Part shown: positions 1 through 8,693 of the stretch, in pieces | Position numbering within the stretch: position 1 is the stretch's first letter | Layout of the letters: each line of letters opens with the position of its first letter | Assembly (NCBI GenBank): GCA_025463135.1 | Contig: JAOAPY010000043.1 | Coordinates: forward strand, 17,356-81,355 | Length of the DNA stretch: 64,000 nt | Source of the DNA: Acidobacteriota bacterium | GTDB taxonomy: Bacteria; Acidobacteriota; Blastocatellia; Pyrinomonadales; Pyrinomonadaceae | Direction: 5' to 3' | Notes under the pieces: generated by a model | Told to the model about the DNA's origin: nothing | Seen by the model: the letters and a program-made list of their open reading frames with translations, nothing else | The model's database searches: none | Program-made: the position numbers and the translations under genes

Positions 1-2312
1 TCATCCACGTCAACTAAGCCGTCGTTTGGCGTCCACCGGCGTAGCCAGCGACGACTGCGAGCACGCAAAGCTCGAGCAAGGTGAGTGTTCGCTGTCAGCA
101 AATAATGTGCTGCGCCCGTAGCCTCCTCCTTATTCGACTCAACCAAATTCGCAAGCAAAGCCAAGTCATACTCTGCCTCATCAATAGCAGCATTGGGGCG
201 TTCTGGCGCAGGCCAACCAAGGCGCGCTCGCGTCTTTGACTCTGCCCGAGAGGCTATCTCCTCGAAACCAGGCAAGACCCCTTCGGCAGCGCGTAAAGCT
301 TCCAGAGCATAGAAGGATGGAACTCGAGGTCTTGATTGCTGAACGTCAATACGCGGATATGAAAGATAAACCCGGTCTCGGGCGGCGCCGATAGCCAGCC
401 TCAAAGCGAGACGCTCGACTTCCACTCGGTCACGTCGCGTTGGAAGTTCAGTGTCCTTCCGCTGCACGTCTGGCAAGATTGGATCTTCGACAATCTTTCG
501 CGGAAAAATTCTTTCCGCCAAGCCGGGGATAAAAACTACCTGAAAGGAAAGCCCGCGGGCCGCGTCAACCGGTCCTATGAAGACACGACCATAACGCCGT
601 TTTGGTGGCTCCACTCCCAAGTCGTGAAGGCGGGGCTCGAGAATGAGTTGCACTTCGTAGAGATCGACTGGCCCAACCGAGCCCATTGGCTCCAGTTCCG
701 CGAGCGTAGCCATGACACCTCCAGGTTGGCGCAGAGCATTCACAGCCAACTCCCGTAGGTGCGCGAGCCACTCATTCCAATTCGCTTTGACTGGGAGGTC
801 AGCTAACCGTCCAATAAGCGGCAAAGCATATTCTCGCAAAGCGTCGAGGTCGCGAATATCCCTTCTAATAGAATCAACGCGAGCCTCCTCTTCAGACGCA
901 ACGTCTTCAATCCGGAGACGAAACTCATTCGCGAGTCCTTCGAGTCGTCGTGCCCAGCGATCCTTGCCTCCGATCACGGCTGAATCGACGAGCAATCGCT
1001 CCCAACGCGCTGGGGCTCGCAAGGCTCCATCAACAACCGCACTCTTCTCGGGCTCAGCGACAAGATCCGAATCCTCGATCTCGTTTGCTGTCTCGCTGTT
1101 TTCAGCCTCTGTTGTACTTGCTGCCAGCTCATCGATCGGGGCGACCCACTGGGATTCCACATCTTTCTTCGCTGCAGGCGCCGGCATTTGGCCCAGCGAC
1201 AGGTACTCAGCAAACCGTTTCGCCGAGAGTCCATCAGCGGCGCATGCCAGAAGCGCGAGCATGGCACGACCAGCCGGGTCGGGAGCGGTTGTGCCGCGCA
1301 CGAAGTAAGCGGGAATTTCGGCCCGACTGAATGCCTCTTCGAGATGAGATCTGTACTCGCCGGGCGAATTGAGCAGGACCGCCATTTGATCAAATGGCAC
1401 GCCTCGCTCTGCCTCGGCCTGAATGCCTCTAACAATCTCAACACATTCGCGCGGTTCCCCAGGCCAGTTCTGAATCGTCACACTCGACTCGAGCGGAGTA
1501 ATCGGCGGGGAAGAATTCTCGAAGAGATGTTGTTTGGTGAGGGAGAGAGAATTTGTGCCACTCGTCGCACTTGCGTTGCCACGCTTGCAGCGAAATGACT
1601 CTTCCAATGATGAGACTGTACGCTCATCACCCTGCGGCACCGTTGCCAGCACACGCGGCGAACCAGCCGCCAGTTCCTGGACTAATCTGCTCTCCAAGCG
1701 GCCGCGTATAGCAACGTCGAGCAACAAAAGAGGCAGCCCGGCGTAGGGAGCGTTCTCTGGCGAGCTAATTGAATCAATAGCTGCCTTGTACAATGCGGCC
1801 CGGTCGGAGAGTTTCGACTCCAGTAGCTCCTGCTCGACGAGGTTTGCAATCGCAGCGAGATCTTTGCCCCCGCGATCTAGTCGCGCGATCGAGTCGGCGG
1901 CGACCTCATTCATGCGCAACTCTTCCAACGTCTTTGCGACTGCAATGGGAAAGCCCGGCCGTGTTGCCACTCGCTCGAAGTAACTCAGTTCGCCTTCTGA
2001 TTGGAGCGAATGAATAGCGCGCGCCACAACTGCCGTGAATGTGAGATTACTAGCCGGTGCAGTGCCGGACGCAGCAAGAGCATGTTGTGCCAGCCGCGAT
2101 GCAAGAACATTTAGAGTTAGACGTTTGATTCCAAACCAAGCTGCGGACGAGTTCACTACGCCGAGTTGAAAATCCGAAGCGGCTTCCGTTGAATTTGCAA
2201 CAATGAGTATTTCAGTATCGGCGGGATAAGCTAGGACCCAGTTTCGAGCAGTTTGAAGGCGCGCGGCCGCATCACTGGAGACTTCGATTCGCTTTCTCGC
2301 GCTTTTAGTCAT
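1..2312 (-). CDS. AddB-like helicase/nuclease subunit, partial (C-terminus beyond window)
   Basis: Reading the minus strand from the ATG at 2312 gives an open frame of about 770 codons that runs off the left edge. The translation contains a stretch like AVLLNSPGEYRSHLEEAF followed by AYFVRGTTAPDPAGRAMLAL, and later DAARGLSFQVVFIPGLAERIFPR. These resemble the inactivated UvrD-like domains of AddB/RexB-type proteins, which normally end in a PD-(D/E)XK nuclease domain. That end is not in the window. The start lies 37 nt after the stop of the SNF2 helicase gene, so it is probably the distal part of the same operon. No good Shine-Dalgarno is seen at the ATG. Family proteins pair with a helicase to process DNA ends. 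Whether this copy is a housekeeping repair gene or a defence component cannot be told without the sequence to the left. Confidence 0.75.
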   Translation of the reverse strand, partial: MTKSARKRIEVSSDAAARLQTARNWVLAYPADTEILIVANSTEAASDFQLGVVNSSAAWFGIKRLTLNVLASRLAQHALAASGTAPASNLTFTAVVARAIHSLQSEGELSYFERVATRPGFPIAVAKTLEELRMNEVAADSIARLDRGGKDLAAIANLVEQELLESKLSDRAALYKAAIDSISSPENAPYAGLPLLLLDVAIRGRLESRLVQELAAGSPRVLATVPQGDERTVSSLEESFRCKRGNASATSGTNSLSLTKQHLFENSSPPITPLESSVTIQNWPGEPRECVEIVRGIQAEAERGVPFDQMAVLLNSPGEYRSHLEEAFSRAEIPAYFVRGTTAPDPAGRAMLALLACAADGLSAKRFAEYLSLGQMPAPAAKKDVESQWVAPIDELAASTTEAENSETANEIEDSDLVAEPEKSAVVDGALRAPARWERLLVDSAVIGGKDRWARRLEGLANEFRLRIEDVASEEEARVDSIRRDIRDLDALREYALPLIGRLADLPVKANWNEWLAHLRELAVNALRQPGGVMATLAELEPMGSVGPVDLYEVQLILEPRLHDLGVEPPKRRYGRVFIGPVDAARGLSFQVVFIPGLAERIFPRKIVEDPILPDVQRKDTELPTRRDRVEVERLALRLAIGAARDRVYLSYPRIDVQQSRPRVPSFYALEALRAAEGVLPGFEEIASRAESKTRARLGWPAPERPNAAIDEAEYDLALLANLVESNKEEATGAAHYLLTANTHLARALRARSRRWLRRWTPNDGLVDVD

Positions 2313-2349
2313 GAGAACTCGGATTGCTCGACTACAGGGTAAAGGACGT

Positions 2350-5220
2350 TCACGCGCCGTCAATGCTAAGGTTAAAACTTAGCTCTTCTGAAATAGCAGT
2401 AGGCAACTGTACGGCGCAACTCGACTCCGGCGTTATCAACCGAGCAACCGCATCCTGTCCCATTACTACGCGAAACCACCTCTCACGATCTGACATCACT
2501 CGATACTGCCGTTCGTCGGCTGTGCCTGCCAGGTATGGGAGATACACAACTATAGACTCCTTGCCTTCGGCTTTGCAGCCCAGCCGGTCAATACGTCCGG
2601 TACGCTGTTCGATGTTGCTCGGGTTCCAGGCTAGATCGTGGTGAATAACGTGCCGGCAAAATCGCTGCAAGTCGACGCCCTCTCCCATCACTTCACTGCA
2701 AACAAAAATATCAGGGAAGAATGGAGTATTAAACGCTCGCATCAAGCGGGCCCGTGTTTCGCGCTTAGTCGTGCCGGTGGCTACCTGCACGTTGGCGAGC
2801 GTGAGTTTGTCACGATGAACATCGGTATTGCCATCCTCATCATCGGAAACTCCGATGGTTCCTGTTTCAGTTTTCAATGCCGCTTCCAAATAAGGCTCGC
2901 GCTCTGACTCAGAACATTGCTGAGTTAAGAAATCAATGAAGTTATCAAAGCGCTCGCGCCAGGACCCTGCAGATCCCTCGACGTGATCCAAGGTTCTCGC
3001 CACCGCCTCGGCTGGCTTGATTCGATCAACGTCCGCTAGTGGAAAACACCTAATTAGCGTGGTAGAAACGCGCATAAAGCGACGCATCACGGTTATGAGA
3101 GACTCGCGTTGCTCGTCAGACATCTCAACTTTATCAAGTGAAGCAAAATGCCGTTGCACAATCTTGCGGAGTGCACGATCAAGTGCTTTCCTACCGGGCG
3201 AATCAACATCGTCAAAGAAACGTTTTCGTATTCTCTCGAGGAGCCGCTCGACGTCGCCGTCGTTAATATCCTGGCCCGCAATCCGCAGTGCGTTTCGTGC
3301 GCGCACAGCTATGCGTCGCTCAATTTCATCGCTGATATGAATGCGTAGCGCGCGGCAGGTATGCCGATAAAACGCGAAAACAAGTACCTTCTCACCCCCC
3401 TCCCACAGATCGACAACCCTTCGCACCGTTGCAGAGATTTTTGGATGGCCCGCACCACTTGTGCGTTCCAGCGCACTGTCAAATTCAGTTAGGTACCAGC
3501 GAGAGTGTGACAGGTCTGCCAGCCTGGAGGCGGCCTCCTCTTGTTCATCCAATCCAGCTTCCTTACTTTTCCGAGTAAATCGAAATGCCTCGTAGGAGGA
3601 ACAGAGCGCTTCACCCAGCACATCCTTGCTGGGACGGGCTGCACTTCGCGCCGCGAGAAAGAAAGGCAGCAATTGCCCGGATGGGATTGTCAGGCCTCCT
3701 GTTTTCTCAAGTACGTCGATTGCGGCGCCATCTAATCGTTCGCGACGACTAATCTCCGTATGTGGCCAACATGGAGTCTTGTTGTGTCGCACTATCCAGG
3801 GTCCCAAAGCTTTCTCTGCCCACTGTCGACTACTCTTTGCCGCTTCGTAAGCATCTACTACCGCGCTTTGATGATTAGTGAGAGATTCTCGCGGAGAACC
3901 AAGGAGAGACTTCCACCACAAGTCAACGTCATTGTCGACATCACAATCTTCCGGCCGCAAGCAACTCCAACGTCGCTGCAATGCAATCGCGCTACGTTGG
4001 CTCGCGGTTAAACGCTCTCCCAAATTGTCTAGGGACTGTTGAAAAGCTTCGCGACTACCCAACTCAAGAGGTTCCCAACGTATTCCTCCGAACCTTTCCA
4101 GAACGCTCACCAGTTCATGATGTCCAAGTTGAAATGGCGTCGCAGTAAGGAAGAGCATTCGGTCAAAGGCATTTGCCATTGCTCCATCGCCGGTGTGCAG
4201 GTCGCGTTTTGAGTCTGGCGACTGGAGTTGGCGGGCGAGGGCCGTACCAGGATTCTTCAGATGGTGCGCTTCATCAAGGACCAAAAGCGGCGACCGCCAG
4301 CGCGTCTGGGCAAGAACTGCATTCCAAAGCGTTTTCTCGACTTTCAGCAACGTTCTGCGCGCATCACTGATTCGCTCCGATAACCGCTCGCTTGTTCGCA
4401 ATGGCATCTCTGCCAGCGCCTCCGCGATTGGCCTCAGATCAATCCTGCTGATCGCTCTACTCACCGATTTCGGAACAGGATCGTCTTGTAACTGGCGCCG
4501 TTCGTCTCGAAGCGTCGCGTTGTAAATGTCTTTCCAAGCTTCAGGACCTGTTTGCAAGAGTTTCCGCCATAGCTCATCTCCCCAACCGTGAGCACGCTCT
4601 TCACCAATCGCCCACAGTAATTCACCCAGGAATCGAGGAATGTGTTTCTTAACTTGAATGAGTTTGTTCGCGTTGCCGCGAGCATGGCGCCGCAGAGCTT
4701 CCGCAATTAGCGACAGCCGAACCCACTTGTCTGACTGACTCCGACTCATCGCGCCTTGGGCGAGAAAGATAAAGTGACAGCGCTCACGCGGTGAATCATC
4801 TAGCAATTTCATTAGATCCACGCTATGACGGGCCACTCCATATCGAACCGCTGTCGGACGTCTTAACTCCTTTAGTGTTGCTTCGCCTCTCTGTACAGGT
4901 TCGCGATCCTCAAGGTACAGACCGCAAAAAGCATTAAGGTCCTGGACCCACTTATCGATAAGGTTAGCCGGTACCATGACAACTACTGGACCAGTCTTTT
5001 TTCGAACAGCGACGCCATAGGCACACCCCAATGCAACAAACGTCTTTCCCATGCCCACTTCATCGGCCAGGATTACCCCCGGCTGACGACGAAGCCGTCG
5101 CATAATCTCTTCCACCTCTCTCCGTTGCCGCCTTTGATCAGCTTCAGGCACCCGCTCGTTTATTCGAGTGCCCAAGACCAATTCGGATGGAATATCGAAT
5201 AATCTTTCTATCCGTGACAT
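2350..5220 (-). CDS. SNF2-type DEAH helicase (DrmD/RapA-like)
   Basis: The protein has 956 aa. The Walker A motif ADEVGMGKT is at residues 52-60, DEAH is at 316-319 within VLDEAHHLKN, a motif III-like LTATPF follows, and motif VI QRTGRIDRLG is at about 872-881. This is the SNF2/RapA arrangement of two RecA domains separated by a long insert, here rich in helices. SNF2 proteins translocate on double-stranded DNA rather than unwinding it. DISARM class 1 DrmD is a protein of this type and similar length. The start overlaps the end of the PLD gene by 13 nt, which implies translational coupling. Inference: it is a DNA translocase of the defence array. Assignment as DrmD rather than another SNF2 branch would need a tree. 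Confidence 0.85.
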   Translation of the reverse strand: MSRIERLFDIPSELVLGTRINERVPEADQRRQRREVEEIMRRLRRQPGVILADEVGMGKTFVALGCAYGVAVRKKTGPVVVMVPANLIDKWVQDLNAFCGLYLEDREPVQRGEATLKELRRPTAVRYGVARHSVDLMKLLDDSPRERCHFIFLAQGAMSRSQSDKWVRLSLIAEALRRHARGNANKLIQVKKHIPRFLGELLWAIGEERAHGWGDELWRKLLQTGPEAWKDIYNATLRDERRQLQDDPVPKSVSRAISRIDLRPIAEALAEMPLRTSERLSERISDARRTLLKVEKTLWNAVLAQTRWRSPLLVLDEAHHLKNPGTALARQLQSPDSKRDLHTGDGAMANAFDRMLFLTATPFQLGHHELVSVLERFGGIRWEPLELGSREAFQQSLDNLGERLTASQRSAIALQRRWSCLRPEDCDVDNDVDLWWKSLLGSPRESLTNHQSAVVDAYEAAKSSRQWAEKALGPWIVRHNKTPCWPHTEISRRERLDGAAIDVLEKTGGLTIPSGQLLPFFLAARSAARPSKDVLGEALCSSYEAFRFTRKSKEAGLDEQEEAASRLADLSHSRWYLTEFDSALERTSGAGHPKISATVRRVVDLWEGGEKVLVFAFYRHTCRALRIHISDEIERRIAVRARNALRIAGQDINDGDVERLLERIRKRFFDDVDSPGRKALDRALRKIVQRHFASLDKVEMSDEQRESLITVMRRFMRVSTTLIRCFPLADVDRIKPAEAVARTLDHVEGSAGSWRERFDNFIDFLTQQCSESEREPYLEAALKTETGTIGVSDDEDGNTDVHRDKLTLANVQVATGTTKRETRARLMRAFNTPFFPDIFVCSEVMGEGVDLQRFCRHVIHHDLAWNPSNIEQRTGRIDRLGCKAEGKESIVVYLPYLAGTADERQYRVMSDRERWFRVVMGQDAVARLITPESSCAVQLPTAISEELSFNLSIDGA

Positions 5221-7313
5221 TCTTCCAACACTCTTTCCCAGAAACGAATCAGATCTTCCGCAATTCGGTGACGTTGCGGCTCGATCAGGGAGCGAAGCTT
5301 ACTCGCTAGCGAGCCGAGAAAAGGACGGTATTCTTTCTTAAACTCAGATTCAGATAAGGAGCCTTCGGCCGGCTGATACTTCACTTCACGCAGCACGATA
5401 AGGAAATCAACGAGAGTCAATACTCCCTCATCGATTGGTCCATCGGCAGTTACGACCTCACGCACCAGGCGGTCCGCCAACGGCTCAACACCCAACAAAC
5501 CTCGCAGCCTCCATTCCAACGCCAGACGACCGTAGACAGGCCGTTCCAAATTGGCGCGAAGCTGTGCGAGGATCCGCGCCCGTCGACGGACCCGATGCAG
5601 AAACGTAGCCTGCAGGTCATATCGCCGAAGTGGATCCAAGTCTATCGGGGTCGCCGAGTCGAGATCGGCATCAAAACCTTCAGGTGGTTGTTGCTCTTTA
5701 GCCCAGGCACGGAACGCCGCGCTAGGATCGGCTGCCGCGATAATCAATAGCATGTCATCGGCGGTCATGTTCTCCAGTTCCGCGGGTGGCGGCAGTGCCT
5801 GACTATCTTCGACATTGAGTGACAAGAAGGCCTCTCCTTCAGCCCACCTCACCAACAGTCTCGGCGGTGGTTGAACTTCCTTCCATGCAAGTTCGACTAC
5901 GGCTGCGCTGCTTCTTTCTCGCCAGCCTCCGGCCACTAGCAATTCTCGCTCTCCCGATCCGGTCACGTAAATTTGCCATTCTTCAGGCAGACGATCAGAG
6001 TCGAGATGTAGAATGATTACGCGTTCGTCACCCGCTCGATATGTCGCCGAAAGAAATCCTGCAGGTAACAACGGGGCCTTCGCCGTTTCTTCCTCGTCGA
6101 GTTCTGGTCTAGGACCCAGCCACTCCGCGGATTCTGGATCGAGAACCTGCTCCATCTCGGGCCAAACCGAGTCCAGTTGCACTGCCTCACCTTTATTCGT
6201 CACGCGATTTACAACGGTGAGAAGATTTGCCTCGGCATTACGGTACCGATCCACGCCCATGCCGGCACAAGTGAAATTGGACGAGCCAATCATCAGGGCG
6301 GAGTAATGCTCTGAGTGAAACGCTACCAGTTTGGCGTGCCATGGGCGCGAGTTCTTATCTCCGTCAAGCGCCGGCAGCATCTCGACTGTCACATCGCCTT
6401 GATAGGACAACGGTATAAGGAGGAGAGATTTTGGCGCGGCGAGACGCGGCAAGGCAGATGGGTCACTATCGCGGATTGCGGGAACGCAGAATGCGAGTTT
6501 CCGTCGCACGCCGCGCGCCATAAATTTGCACAATGCCGCCGTTACTCGACTTGATTCATCATAGACATCGAAGAATGGTGAAGCGATCCAGGCAGTACTC
6601 GGTGAGGACCCGCGACTCCGGCAAACCTGAATCGCTTGTTCGAGACTACTCTGCGCTGGCTGTGCTGGTTCCACAGATGGAAGTGTAAAAACGAGTTGTC
6701 GCCGGATGGGCTGACGCTGCCTGTTTGGTTTCCACTCACCAATCAGTCTTTCTATCTGATCTAGAAACGATTGAGCTCGTTGAACTTCAGGCAGCCGATC
6801 GCTGGCGCCAGGAACAAGTCCGAGTAGGCTTCTCAGGAATCCTGTTGCCTGCGTGAATATCTCGACATTTCCATCGGCCGGCGTAAGATCAACGCTGCCG
6901 GCAATCTCCTGATTAAACCTATAACCAAATTCCGTGAGATTAGCCGATGCAACCATGATGCGCACGTGGTGATTCCAAGCAAGCAGGCTAAGCTTAGAGT
7001 GCTGTTTGCCCGATCTGAGCCGCACCCGCAACACATCCCAGCGTAGTGAGTGTTCAACTCCACCCTGCGTGTGATCCACCAATACGCCGGCGTAGACACC
7101 ACCTAGCCGGGACTCACGCTCGAGAAGGAACGCGAGATCCTCGCGGTCCGGCTCGGATTCAATGTCAAGAAAACGGCCAAGGCACTGTTCATCAAAGAGG
7201 CCGGGATCAAAAGTATAAGTGGAAGCAAGGCAACCGATCGGATCGCCTGCATCTTGCGGCGGCCGCCACAGATCAAGCATGGCTCCGCTGACGGATGTCT
7301 TGCGCTTGCTCAT
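5208..7313 (-). CDS. Phospholipase D-like protein with two HKD-type motifs
   Basis: The protein has 701 aa. An N-terminal motif HSKLSLL at 105-111, followed by VASANLTEFG at 121-130, matches a PLD half-site. A second copy, HAKLVAF at 326-332 followed by IGSSNFT at 342-348 and a glutamate a few residues later, is the stronger one. Two half-sites in one chain form one active site in this superfamily, which includes nucleases such as Nuc and BfiI. DISARM DrmC is also PLD-like but is usually much shorter, so the long C-terminal helical region (about 450-701) is extra. The ATG overlaps the stop of the upstream 451-aa gene (ATGA), and its own end overlaps the SNF2 start. The likely role is DNA cleavage coupled to the neighbouring translocase, which is inference. 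Confidence 0.8.
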   Translation of the reverse strand: MSKRKTSVSGAMLDLWRPPQDAGDPIGCLASTYTFDPGLFDEQCLGRFLDIESEPDREDLAFLLERESRLGGVYAGVLVDHTQGGVEHSLRWDVLRVRLRSGKQHSKLSLLAWNHHVRIMVASANLTEFGYRFNQEIAGSVDLTPADGNVEIFTQATGFLRSLLGLVPGASDRLPEVQRAQSFLDQIERLIGEWKPNRQRQPIRRQLVFTLPSVEPAQPAQSSLEQAIQVCRSRGSSPSTAWIASPFFDVYDESSRVTAALCKFMARGVRRKLAFCVPAIRDSDPSALPRLAAPKSLLLIPLSYQGDVTVEMLPALDGDKNSRPWHAKLVAFHSEHYSALMIGSSNFTCAGMGVDRYRNAEANLLTVVNRVTNKGEAVQLDSVWPEMEQVLDPESAEWLGPRPELDEEETAKAPLLPAGFLSATYRAGDERVIILHLDSDRLPEEWQIYVTGSGERELLVAGGWRERSSAAVVELAWKEVQPPPRLLVRWAEGEAFLSLNVEDSQALPPPAELENMTADDMLLIIAAADPSAAFRAWAKEQQPPEGFDADLDSATPIDLDPLRRYDLQATFLHRVRRRARILAQLRANLERPVYGRLALEWRLRGLLGVEPLADRLVREVVTADGPIDEGVLTLVDFLIVLREVKYQPAEGSLSESEFKKEYRPFLGSLASKLRSLIEPQRHRIAEDLIRFWERVLEECHG

Positions 7314-8665
7314 GTGAGGTCGCTATGGAAGCGTTGGATGGGCACGCTCCTGTAATCATGAAGATACTTGTTCGGTTGAATATCGCGTCTTTTCTCACGA
7401 TAGGCATGTCGCATGTAGATACGATCCGGGCCAAGTCGATCGAACCAGGACCTCTTACCATTGGCAGATTTGCCGCGCTGAATCTCTTCGTGATGCGCGC
7501 ACAGAGCCAAGGCGCAAGCGCCGGCATCGATCGGCTCTGCAAAAACCCCAAATCGATCATCGAAGAGATTCTGAGCCGACACGCTGGTTATCTTTATTTC
7601 ACCAAGGGCATGATGTGCCGTCGCGAATCGCTTGTGTAAATCTTTCACGCTTTGTAGAAAATCGGGATCATTGGCGATAGCAGTGACTTCGAACCCACGC
7701 GCATCAAGGCTGGTTGCCGCAGCTCTCATGAGATCAAATGCATCTTGTAAGGAACGAGCGAATGCTTCATAACTTCGAATCGCGTGTAAGAGTGAAGCAC
7801 ACGCCGGCTCGCGCTCTTCCAGTAAGTCGTGCAACGACTCTTCCGGTAACTCTCTATTCTCTGACTGTGAAAGGAGTTCCCAGATGGTTGGTAAAACTCC
7901 CAGTCGTCGATCGCTATCGGCAGTTAGCAGATTGCGCAGGGATCGTTTCTCTTGAAACTTGGCACGGGCGGGTGCGAATGCCTCCGCCAACTCCGTCCAT
8001 GCTTCATTTGTCCAATTTGGTTTCGTGCGAGGCGGCTTCTCATTGAGACTGCGTCTTACTGCTGCAGTCCATCTCGAGAGAATTGGTTTAGTCTCACTCA
8101 GCCCACGTAGTCCTAAACCACGCGCCCAGGCGTCGACTAACCCCGCGGCATTCGGACCCGCACCGAGGTGCACATCTACAATTCCGAGGCGTATGGCCAG
8201 CCGTTTGTAAACGCCATGAAAGCCAAAAATTCGAGGTGTCTTTAAATAACTTCGGGAGTCAAGATACCCATGTTGATTAAGCGCACGCCGCGCGACCAAT
8301 GTCCCCGGTATTCCCCAAATCCCCGGATCTTCTCCTTTGGTTCGAATCAACGCTTCTACAACTAGCCACTCCCACAGAAGGTAAGGCGAAGCATCACGAA
8401 GTTCTGGTTTGTCCTCAAGGTCTTCGGTTACGAGCGAACCTACAGCCATCGCGGTAAGAAAACGAATTCGTTGCATCCGTTCCCGCACACCCGGCACTAG
8501 TTGCACGGCTAACTGGTCGGCAATCTGATAAAGTCCCAGCGGATCAAGCGTACCCTCGCTCGCGCCTGGAGGATCGTAGCTGGAAAGAAATGGGAAGGCG
8601 GAGAACATGTGCTTTTGATCCATCGACGTTGTTACCAGTCCTTCAGGGTACTCATGGATCACCAT
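7310..8665 (-). CDS. Unknown protein of the defence array
   Basis: The protein has 451 aa and I do not recognise its family. It is soluble, mostly helical, with no signal peptide or membrane segment. The N-terminal third (about residues 25-180) looks well conserved in style, with SSYDPPGASEGTLDPLG and a GFHGVYKRLAIRLG stretch. Near the C-terminus a short CALCAHHEEIQRGK segment could bind metal. The gene sits 28 nt after the toxin-helicase gene and overlaps the PLD gene by 4 nt, so it is firmly in the operon. A later methionine at residue 15 is an alternative start, and no clear ribosome site decides between them. A role as an adaptor or recognition subunit is only a guess. Confidence 0.7.
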   Translation of the reverse strand: MVIHEYPEGLVTTSMDQKHMFSAFPFLSSYDPPGASEGTLDPLGLYQIADQLAVQLVPGVRERMQRIRFLTAMAVGSLVTEDLEDKPELRDASPYLLWEWLVVEALIRTKGEDPGIWGIPGTLVARRALNQHGYLDSRSYLKTPRIFGFHGVYKRLAIRLGIVDVHLGAGPNAAGLVDAWARGLGLRGLSETKPILSRWTAAVRRSLNEKPPRTKPNWTNEAWTELAEAFAPARAKFQEKRSLRNLLTADSDRRLGVLPTIWELLSQSENRELPEESLHDLLEEREPACASLLHAIRSYEAFARSLQDAFDLMRAAATSLDARGFEVTAIANDPDFLQSVKDLHKRFATAHHALGEIKITSVSAQNLFDDRFGVFAEPIDAGACALALCAHHEEIQRGKSANGKRSWFDRLGPDRIYMRHAYREKRRDIQPNKYLHDYRSVPIQRFHSDLT

Positions 8666-8693
8666 AAGGCGGCGCCCAGGCAGAGGCCGCTGC

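Noticed and set aside
712..2017. Plus-strand frames in the first 2.3 kb
   Set aside because: They are shadows of the minus-strand AddB-like gene, which is open without interruption and carries family-like sequence.
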